A stretch of 64,000 bases of DNA from Anaspis maculata (lineage: Eukaryota > Arthropoda > Insecta > Coleoptera > Scraptiidae), in NCBI GenBank assembly GCA_949128115.1, contig OX421966.1:55239416-55303415 (forward strand), given 5' to 3'. This document shows, one piece after another, positions 55,001-64,000 of this stretch (position 1 is its first letter; the number at the start of each line of letters is the position of its first letter). A program made the translations under genes and the position numbers. The notes below the pieces were generated by a model. The model was not told the DNA's origin and did not search any database. It was given only the letters and a program-made list of their open reading frames with translations.

Positions 55001-55497
55001 AGGTGGGTTCAGTCAGCTTGGTTTTAGTTTTAGTCGTAGTCGTTGTCGTAAATTTGAAAGTAGAAAGCACGCGTCATATGCGCGGCGTTCATACAGGGTT
55101 TTAGTTTTAATTTTAGTCGTAAGAATTCCGAACTTTGTCGTAAGATACCGACTTGCAGGTTGCGTAATTACCGGTATAAGGTATGAGCATGGATGGTGAT
55201 GGTAATGGGTTGTATATATTAATAAAAAAAAATAGCATAAGCATTTGCTTCGATTTCAGAGGAGTTGTACTCCTCATAAATGTAAGCAAATACTTATTTA
55301 TGCTTATTTTTTTAGAGTTTTCATATTAATACTACCCATTATGAACACGGACCGTATGAAGATGAAGGTTCGCGCAGTATCATTCGAGCTCCTATTGGTC
55401 AATTCTTACGACTAAATCTTGCTGTATGAACGCTCTTCTCTGTTACGACAACGACTAAAACTAAAACAGCGACTAAATAAGCTGACTGAACCCACCT
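55001..55497. mobile_element. PIF/Harbinger-type MITE with TTA duplication
   Basis: TTA flanks both sides (54998-55000 and 55498-55500). The ends AGGTGGGTTCAGTCAGCTT are inverted copies, followed by TTTTAGTTTTAGTCG repeats in both orientations. 497 bases. A 3-bp TTA/TAA target duplication is characteristic of PIF/Harbinger elements. No transposase is present. Confidence 0.8.
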
Positions 55498-55500
55498 TTA

Positions 55501-56663
55501 TTCGCACCGTGCACGACGCCAGCGTCACCTGGCGTCCGCAACTTTGTAGGCGCAAAACGTCACTCATGTCATAAATTACAGATGGCTGAACTGTCATAAA
55601 TGACAGATCGCTGGCCTGAACTGTCATTATTTTGTGGTTAAGTGCTTTGTCAACATAGACTTTGTCATTGACAAACTGTCAGTCAACCACGTGGCATCTG
55701 TTGTGACAGTTGGTTGTCAATTATTTCAATTATTTCCACTGTCAAATTGACATAAATGACATCAAACATCAGAAAATTGACAGCCCAATCACGCAGTGCC
55801 GAGCCATCAATGTCGCTCTTTTTGTCCACTTAAAGCGCTGTGATCGGTTTCGTTACCCCCACTCTGTACTTCGCACGGGGCAAATACACGCAAGATCATT
55901 TGTGTTTACCAGTACGTGAGAAGAGAACGCCGTATTCAGAATAAACAAAGCACAGATAATAACCGACTATATAGGATGTTCGCCGACGATCTGACGTGGG
56001 GAGGCTTTGAAACAATTATTACCCTACCACTAGAAAATCGCCACCTACACTTTACACCATACCTGCTCCGAGCCCTAATAACAATTCATTTTACAAATTT
56101 CTTATCGGTCGCTTGCCAAGTATAATATCATCAGCTTCAAATAAAAACTTTTCATTCCACGAGCAAGATTTTACATCATCTATAACTTCAGTCGAGTACT
56201 GTAACAGAATTATTAGTTTTGGATGGGTAGCTATCTCGAACCGATTTTTTCAATTTCGATATTAGATTTCCGACGGCTCTCAAAATTTAACTTGTTCCAA
56301 ATAACTTGAAGATTCATTAATATAGAGGAGGCTCAATCGTAAGTTTCTAGATCTGACCCATCAGGCCTGGCTTTCCGTTTACCGAAATCACAATGCAATC
56401 GCCAGAGGGCCCAAGGGCTCGAATACCTTTTCTGTGAAAGATGCCTAACAAAGGGCGAGGCGAGAACTGTGACTCTAGCAGAACAGACACCAGCACAATC
56501 ATGTAGGCAGATTCAAAATGAAAGTGCGAAAACCCCATCAAACATCTTCAACGCCAAAGCTCAAACGTAAGCACCAGTCCCGACTCACCGGGTCTCTCTC
56601 TGTTCACTGAGGTCACCGCTGTCACTCAGAGGCACTCCCCGAGGTCCCATCTCTATCGATTCG
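55501..56663. other. Unassigned
   Basis: No gene recognised. 55560-55720 contains several CTGTCATAAATGACAG-like short palindromes. Confidence 0.35.
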
Positions 56664-56870
56664 GGGCTTAAATTCAGCTTCTCGGGAAGGGTCAAACTTC
56701 AGTAGGTATCCATGGGCTTGAACTCGTTTCCCTGAAGAGGATCAAAGCTCAGCATTGACGGGCTTCAACTCAGCTCCCCGAAGAGGATCAAAGCTCAGCA
56801 TTGACGAGCTTCAACTCAGCTTCCCGAAGAGGATCAAAGCTCAGCATCGATGGGCTTCAATTTGGCTCTT
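56664..56870 (+). repeat. 46-bp tandem repeat
   Basis: GAAGAGGATCAAAGCTCAGC starts at 56734, 56780 and 56826, an exact 46-base period, with degenerate units before and after (GGGCTTCAACTCAGCT...). The unit is not a multiple of 3, so the overlapping open frame at 56755 is unlikely to be a gene. Confidence 0.75.
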
Positions 56871-59741
56871 ACAGTTGAAGTGCTCAAGAACTTCTGAGGC
56901 TAAAATCCCAGTCAAAGAACTACCTGTCAACTTCACTAAAGAACCTGCACGATTTAAAAATGCAACCACTGGCGAGAGTTTCAAACTCCACAGTTCGATT
57001 AGAAAAGAAGATAATTTCCAAAGGAACGTTCACAGGCATACTGGCTTCGATGCAGAGAACAGCAGTTCTCTCGTATCAGAGCGTCACGTGTGCTTTTTTG
57101 ATCGACTTCAACTAACCAGACCTCACTAACAGATGCATCGTTACCACAGTGGTAGATAATATAGATGATGCAACAAGCCGGCCGGCTGCTTCTCCTTTAT
57201 GCTATACACAAGTGGTAATGGGGATTGAGGAAGAAGAAAGATTATGTCCCACCATGATAGCGCTTTGTAGCATGGCGCCTGAGTATTCAATCTCTCTTTG
57301 CGTTGGTAGACGGGAGAAGCCTGATTCGTATATTATAGTGACTCGTTGCGTCACTATAGCTACTACCGCACCGTGATCGTCAGTCGTCACTAATAAAATT
57401 CATAATTGAGTGACCAAGTAAGTGACGCATCCCCAAACAACTCGAAAAGCCGATCGTCTGGGAGATTTAAAATGAACGTCTTCTGCTATCAGACTGTCCG
57501 CTTCTTTGTTCAACTTCAGTTCACCAGACGTATCATTCAGTGAAAGATGATCAAAATTTTGTCGTTAGATTCAAGAATGGGTCAGGGCTTTGAAAAATTG
57601 AGGACAACTAGTAAGTATCTAACTATCAAGTTTTGATTCCGTTGCTTTGATGACCAACAATAGGTATTGACAATTTTTGATTCCAGACAACTCGATAATT
57701 TTGAGTCGAGAAAGCGGGCTTCCTGATTCCAACGTAGAACATGTTAACTTAGAGCAAACGACTGGACGGACAAAACACAAGTAAGGATTCACATGGACTG
57801 AAACGAGTAAGTTTTTCACTAAGACAATAACGTGTCGATTGCGTAACAAACTGATGTCCTTCCAGGTGAAATAGCACACCTGAAAAGCAATTTACGTGAC
57901 ATACGAACGACGTTCCCACTTCATGGAATGGGGGTTGGAAAAATCGATCCTGCCTGATGATGATGATGATGATCATGGTCAACCCCCACGCATTCTCAAG
58001 AATCGAACGGAACGACCTAGCAACGACCAGCCAATATCCGTTCCTCCCAACTACGTCAAAATGGGTTGTAGGTGTATCGAGAGCTGTATACTGTGGGCAT
58101 GTGTATCTACCGAAGTACGTAGATAGCGTTGTAATGAAACGCAGACGTCATCGTATCGATTTTAACCGGAGCATCGGCCACGTTTCGGTAAAAAGGGAAC
58201 GTCCCGACGCCACGCCACCATAGTCTGCGTCGCGACGCATGTCGTGTACACCGAGGCCATCGGAATTATGCCGGAGTGAAGTATAAGAAGGCAAGCCCTT
58301 TTATCCTGGTCTCTTTTTAAATTATAGGTGAGTACTTCTCTACCTGCGTGCATCAAATGGCTTTTGATGATTTGTTAATTCGATTGTCGAAAACAGTTAT
58401 CGTTTGAGGAATGAGTAGTTTTTGAAGTGTAGGCAGTAGTAGGGTGGTCGAGGGTACAAAGTTTTGCGGTGCACCACTCAAGGTTATCAACCTTTGATAG
58501 TACCTACCTAATTGCCGTCAGATAGGTCTGGTGGCCTAGGCGGCGGATTGTAATAATTAGATGGATTTTCAGAGCGATAATATCGACTTTATTATTATTG
58601 AGTGTGCAACTTTCAAATTTAAAGCATACCATAATCATATAAGTGTAGAAGTTGCTTTGTTATTATTATTGCTAATTACCCACAGACAACAACCTTTATA
58701 ACGGGTATTGAACACGTGTGTAGTATGTGTGCCTTGCAATTTCATATATATTTTTTATTGCCTAGGTGATTGCTCATTCAGGCATTTATTTGGCGTTTTA
58801 GCAGGCCATGAAATTGGAATCGCTATAACTTTTTTGCGCTTGAAAAGTCATGGATAACTAGAAAGCTTGTTCTCTATAAGTGAGTACCTACACTGACGGT
58901 GAAAAAAAAAATCGCACCATCACCTTTATTTTTTCTTTCATTTATCAAAAAAAGATCAAGTCGCTTATCAAGTTTTCAAGAAATACTTGAATCGATATAC
59001 CTAGTTGTAAATATTGTAAACAGGTCTTAATATTCGTAAAAATAGATAGGTAGGTATCTCAAATATGTAATAATAATTTGATCTCCTTTTTTGGGCGCGT
59101 CGAAATTACGACACAAGTTCGGTTTAGTGTGATTTTTTATATACGAATGTATGTAAGTAGTTATACCTACCCACTTACTTAACCTGACCTTGACAAAATG
59201 TTGCCCTAAAAATTAACTAGGACTGGCAATCAATAAATTGACCGGCGCTAATCCTAGAGCTAAAAGAAAATGTGCTAATCAAATATTGAGGTAACATTAC
59301 GCAATATAGTTCCAGGAAAATATTGCAAGTTTCCTTATTTCACATGTAGTAGGTATACCGGGGTGTCCGCGCGAAAACTTACAGTAGCAATTATTTCTCC
59401 AATTTTCAAGATACAGGTTTCAAATTTCACAGTGTCGATCAGTAATACAGGGGACATCGGTAGGCACAAGTAGGAATGGAGTGGACCAATTATTTGTTCC
59501 ACCCCTAGCAACCCTATTTTTTTTTCAAATGGCACCCTACCTTCTTTATTACCAGGTTACCCCCGGTTATTAGCCGAGGAGACTTCCGAGGGGACTTCTA
59601 AAAATTACATCGGTTCCTTGTTGAAATGATATGAGAAATTCGTCGCTAGCTCTCTGTCTATGATACCAGACGGGACAAATTATTCATATTTTCTCCCATT
59701 TTTCATCTTATATCTTTGTTATGACTTGGAATGATTTTTTA
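56871..59741. other. Unassigned, no gene recognised
   Basis: About 2.9 kb. A GATGATGATGATGAT run is at 57955. 57340-57430 has TAGTGACTCGTTGCGTCACTA, a short hairpin. The open frames at 57896-58223 overlap in three frames and show no motif. Confidence 0.35.
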
Positions 59742-59997
59742 CCTCACGCCTTCCAGCGAAACAGCTTCATTTTTCAACAGAAATTTATCATTGAGGTCGA
59801 TTTGAAAATAGAAGAGATGGCTCTGCTTATTCACTGCGAGTTTTTGTTATTATTTTTAATTTTTTCAAATTGCAAAAAAATCCAAGAAAAAAATTAAAAC
59901 TCGCAGTGAATGAGTAGAGCCATCCTTTTTCTTTTTAAATTGACCTCAACGATAAATTTCTGTTGGAAAATTAGGCTGTTTCGCTAGAAGGCGTGAA
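59742..59997. mobile_element. 256-bp palindrome
   Basis: CACGCCTTCCAGCGAAACAG pairs with CTGTTTCGCTAGAAGGCGTG. Arms of about 110 bases continue through GCGAGTTTTTGTT / AACTCGCAGTG to a centre near 59870. Confidence 0.75.
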
Positions 59998-60174
59998 CGC
60001 ATTTTATAGCAAATGACCCGCAAAAAGGTCAGGGGGGGGGCAGGGGCGCAGGGATTGCGGTAAAAGTATGGTAACGTCAAAGATTAATTGGTAACGGACG
60101 GGACACGAAATGCGAATATTCGTTTGAATATCCACGAGTCTCGTGGGATTGGGATATTAGTTTCAACACTATCA

Positions 60175-60560
60175 TAAGTTCACTCTACTGTGATTTTAGT
60201 TACCTGAGAGATTTAGTTTTTATGTTTCCAAATGTGAAATAGAGGAAATCCCAAAAACTTAGCGGTTGGCTGCACTGGCGATATTCGGCATAATAATTTA
60301 CGACGAGACATGTTTTTCAATTTTCGCCATTGAAGAAATAAATCAAAACAGCCCGTGATATTTGACAGGTGTGAAAAATATTCATAACCTCTTGAAGCTT
60401 GTCGCTCCAAAAAAGGGACCTTGTGGAACCATCAACTCTTTCGTCTTGTTCCAGTCGAAAAGACACCCCTGAGAATATCATGGGCAGAAGATCTTACGTG
60501 TAAAAAAGTTGAATAAACCAAATTTCAAAAAACCCAGCCGCTCAAAGTTGCGTATTGAAT
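60175..60560 (+). repeat. Dispersed repeat family C, copy 2
   Basis: Shares order with 45735-46500: GTGATTTTAG...CCTGAGAGAT at the start, GTGATATTTGACAG, GTCGCTCCAAAAAAG, CCAGTCGAAAAGACAC. Shorter, with no MITE at the site corresponding to 45821. Confidence 0.55.
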
Positions 60561-60940
60561 CGCTGGGAGGATACGGTTGATGGTCGCTGATAGCTTCGCT
60601 CCAAAATTTTGCAGGAGCCATCAGTCGTAGCCGTAGCCCCCAGCTTGTTATTTTTGCTCCAAAAAGTCATTCTTCTGAACTTGAAACGTAAACGACATAT
60701 ACAGTGCCAAGCTAGAAAATTGGCCCAGCCAACTAAAACCACAGTAGAGTTATATACTATACTATAGAGCAAAAAATGTTTCGATACAACAAAGCAAACC
60801 ATGCATAGATAATTGAAGAAATATTGATAAGAGACAAACACATCAGAGAAAACCATAAATTCTCGAACAGTCTTTTGAAACTCCCAAAAATTAATTCACT
60901 TTTTTCTCCAGCTATAATTCGCAGCAAGTCTGCACCTCCT
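60561..60940 (+). repeat. Dispersed repeat R1, copy 2, with insertion
   Basis: Matches 305-490 (GGATACGGTTGATGGTCGCT, GCTCCAAAAAGTCATTCT). After GACATATACAGTG it departs at about 60703 and returns at AAGTCTGCACC near 60927, where copy 1 reads straight through. The 220 bases between are an insertion of unknown type. Confidence 0.55.
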
Positions 60941-62241
60941 AAATGAATATTTCGTGTGGCTGACCGCAGTTCGTAGTTTTCAAGATTGAAAAAGTCGAAT
61001 AAAGAGTCCCATTATAAACGTGAACCAGTCTATCTCTCCGCCCCGCGGTGTTAATAGGAACCCAAGCTTTTGGTTCCAATCTAACGGATTTTGAATAATT
61101 AAATGTCAAAATGTCAAAATTTTGAACTTTGCAATTGTTCAATTATTGATAGGTGGCAGTTGGAGAAATACTTTCAACTGTTCTGAATAGAGTTTTTCAA
61201 GGGCTTTGAAATGAGCTATCGAAAATCAAAATTGGTTCGTCAAAATTTCGTGTCACTGTTTGACACTGACATTCCTTTTTGACAGATCACGCTGAAATTT
61301 TTTTTGCCTTTATACTATAGACCCTACGTGCATACCTCGGTCCAATTTGGTCGAAATTGGTCTGACGCTTTAGGAATAAATTGAGGGACAAAAAACCAAC
61401 TAACCGACACACAGACCACACGGAAAAAAATATTGTTTCTTAGACAAATCTCGACGTTTTAACATGGGGGAGTCCAAAAAAACGAGTAAAGATTCTTAAT
61501 TTTTTTCGTGATAACCATATCTCTCATTTTTTGAATAATTCGATAAGAGGTAAAATTAAAAAGTTGGCAGTGTTTATTTGGTGTCTCGAACGTAACTAAA
61601 AAAGCAATGTCATATTCGGATTTCTTGTAAAAAATCAAATCCCTATGAATATATAATAAATAGATCTTCTAACGTTTCTCACTAGAAGAAAAAGTGCGCA
61701 CGAATCTACCCTGATTTTGTCCGTAGACCAGCAATAGACCAATAGCAAGATGATGACCAAAGCAGAAAGTGTGCACTTTTGTGTTAGTAAAAATCGCTTT
61801 TAGACATGTCTACTTCAATCGGTTTTTTGATAGATCAAATTTATTTCTCAGATAAATAATGAACTAAAATGTGAGATGACTATATTCGATGGGTCCCTTC
61901 GTTTCGGTTTTTTTGAGTGCGCATGTCTGGCGCGAATTTCATAGTTTCGTACACCGATATTGAAAATTAACACTAAAAAATATTGTAGTGCACCTAAAAT
62001 TCAACAAATAATTTGTTTGAATGTTAGATACCATTTTTCATATTCAAAGGAAATAATCCATTGAATTCAGTTCAATGATCATTTGTGGAAGTTCCGGAAC
62101 AACAAAAATGGCAACAGCGCTCAAGACAACAAGACATCGGCGCCAACTGTCACTTGTGACAATTATGATCGCAATTCTCGCTTTTACCTGACCTACATTT
62201 CATTTGCTCATGTTTTGACGGAAGAACACAACTTGTTGAAA
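60941..62241. other. Unassigned
   Basis: No gene or repeat partner recognised. Confidence 0.3.
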
Positions 62242-62450
62242 ATGGCTGTACCGAGAAGGAACTTCAAAGAAACTACGAAGAGATGCATTTACGGTATGTG
62301 TAAAAGTGACAGTCAGGAACCAGTAGTTGGTCAGGCGGCTAGACAGAGCATGCAGCGTTGCCATTCAACTGACAGGTGTACGAAAGTTTCCAAAATTTGG
62401 AGTCTTCAAGCATGCGCACCTGCCCAAACGAAGTAGCCTATTGCTTAAGT
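62242..62450 (+). pseudogene. Possible THAP-type fragment
   Basis: From ATG at 62242 the frame reads MAVPRRNFKETTKRCIYGMC, then KSDSQEP. The C-x4-C in RCIYGMC followed by KSDS resembles the start of one THAP subtype. Further on another frame gives GVRKFPKFGVF (from 62378), like the GV...FPK segment that should follow. No C-x2-H half, W or closing P motif is seen up to 64000. It is either a damaged copy or the first exon of a gene running out of the window. Confidence 0.3.
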
Positions 62451-64000
62451 TCAAAAACCGGATAGGCAATATCGTGGCCTTATTGGTTTGAAATGAATTT
62501 TAATTTGTGATCGCTGGCTCATTACTATCAATGGTACTATTGGCATTACCTACCATCACGGTTTACGTATCCATTTTTAACCCGCGTATACCTGCCATGT
62601 AGGAGGGTCTAGGGTCCAAACTGCTTCTACATCGAGTTCTACACAACACAAAAGTTGCCTTCACTGATTGCCGTTATACTAAGCTCTCTGTGAATGCATG
62701 GGCCTTTCACAGTTGTTAACATGCTATCACAGGTTTAAAGAAGGTTTTGTCATTGCAAAACTTGGAAAAGGCTTGCCATCGCACACGTGGTGCATAAAGT
62801 AGAGCCTGCTGTAAAACAATAAGTTTCAACTTAAAAATGACTTTAAAATGTGAATGGGACGAAACTCATGACTTTGTAGGCCGACCAGGCATCGGCATCC
62901 CGTTGTCAGTATTGACCGAGGTATTGACAAAATCGTTCAACTTTGAAGGCTAATAACTTTTGTATTGTGTGTGCCATGGGTGATTTAGCATACCCGAGCA
63001 TTATATAATTTCACTTGCTCATCCATACGTTTCACAAGTCGCAGCCTATCTAAATCAGGAATTCTTCTGATCACATGATATATAACACTTTTCATTCTTT
63101 TCAACAATGGAATATCCACTCATCTTTAAGTTTCGTCTGTCAGGGAGAGCTCTGATGAAAGTCTAGCAGCTTTGCCTATGTATCCGGTAAGCTCTCGAAC
63201 GGCTCCTCCGCCAATTGTACGGGTTTGTTGCTTATCCTCGAGTCGAAGTCTCCAGCGAATATCACGATATTCCAAATGGTTTTCTATAATATTGACTTCG
63301 ATTTTTCGCTAATCAAATCTTATCTATTTTGGCCCGACGCCTATTGCATTTGAGGATGATACGTCGACTATATAGACAAATGTGTGATGTGTGCATCTTC
63401 GAATTATTACTTATTATCGGACGTGAAAAAAATGAAGACTTGTCTCAAAATCCAATTTAAATCATACGTTTTGATGAGCCCGCCTATTTTAACGTCGAAT
63501 ACATTTTTAAACGCTACATAGCTTTTTTAAAAGTAGGTGAACCATTTTTCTGGGTAAGGCTTCCTTCCCATTAAACACACCGAGAGGCGGAGAGATGGCC
63601 TTGTTCACGTTAATATAAACGCAAAAATAGGAATTTATTCCATGTTTCCAATGCTGAAAGAAACAGGATTCACCAACAGATGTTTTGTGTCGCTTTTAAT
63701 AAAATCCTTTTGGAAAGTATAAAAGAAGTAGGTATTTTGATTCTAAACTACGCACAAGTCAATACGTCGCACAGTGGGTCAAGAGTGGGCATTTTGTGGC
63801 GGAAACTCTAAAACTTACAGAACTAGTCCAGAATGAGCTTGTGATTTCAGGAAAAATAATGAAAAAATTCTCATCTGGAAATTGGGGTTGTTTTCAGAGG
63901 GTGGAAATTCAACTTATTGAATTAAAATCTGAAACTTTCAATTTTCGCAGAAATTGACCTCTAAAATAAGGGAAAAATTTAGAAAAAAATCTCATTCAAA
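62451..64000. other. Right edge, no gene recognised
   Basis: About 1.5 kb with no exon, RNA gene or matched repeat. Confidence 0.35.

Noticed and set aside
56755..57129. Open frame of 124 codons
   Set aside because: Its first third is the 46-base tandem repeat, whose unit is not a multiple of three, and the remainder has no recognisable motif.
57896..58223. Overlapping open frames with a poly-Asp or poly-Met run
   Set aside because: The runs come from a short GAT microsatellite, and no frame shows a domain or splice structure.

Overview
The window looks like a piece of an insect nuclear genome, most likely a beetle (lineage is an inference from overall impression only). It is AT-rich, genes are split by GT-AG introns, the recognisable proteins have close animal relatives, and most of the sequence is non-coding repeat. 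I find five genes. They are a PLCXD-type PI-PLC X-domain protein (minus, 7154-7666, 5' part only), an unrecognised low-complexity protein with an 11-residue repeat (minus, last exon 18591-19718, possible first exon at 24756-24797), a THAP zinc-finger protein (minus, 31334-31765), myeloid leukemia factor Mlf (plus, 38535-46948, two possible last exons) and RBM8A/Y14/tsunagi (plus, 47569-48224). The last two lie head to tail, with about 200 bases between the Mlf polyadenylation signal and the Rbm8A start codon. Two further THAP-like fragments (3871-4198 and 62242-62450) appear to be relics.

The rest is a dense, nested collection of non-autonomous mobile elements. The main class is long palindromes (foldbacks) of 0.25-3 kb, whose two halves are inverted copies of each other. 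Several end in CAGGGTG-like sequence and are flanked by TA. Together they cover roughly a quarter of the window by rough addition. Other classes are: a 1.0-kb hAT-type element with an 8-bp target duplication (15718-16721); a 2.0-kb element with a 10-bp target duplication nested inside a foldback (27774-29778); a PIF/Harbinger-type MITE with TTA duplication (55001-55497); a solo LTR inside a palindrome arm (50729-51200); a MITE family in three copies (6715, 40557, 45821); two nearly identical copies of a tRNA-derived SINE (34197 and 42444); and a TIR element carrying a broken THAP domain (3609-4911).

Layout: 1-7.1 kb is repeats with a three-level nest of insertions. 7.1-7.7 kb holds the PLCXD exons. 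7.7-18.5 kb is repeats, including a duplicated 0.5-kb block and the hAT element. 18.6-24.8 kb is the unrecognised gene, whose long intron would hold a 1.85-kb palindrome. 25-31 kb is foldbacks. 31.3-31.8 kb is the THAP gene. 32-37 kb is more foldbacks and one SINE. 38.5-48.4 kb is Mlf and Rbm8A, with a 5.3-kb Mlf intron full of elements. 48.5-64 kb is repeats and unassigned sequence.

The genes do not form a shared pathway. Rbm8A is an exon junction complex subunit, Mlf is a nuclear/cytoplasmic chaperone-associated regulator, PLCXD is a phospholipase-fold protein, and THAP is a DNA-binding factor. All coordinates, splice sites and repeat alignments were read by eye; no database or alignment program was run.
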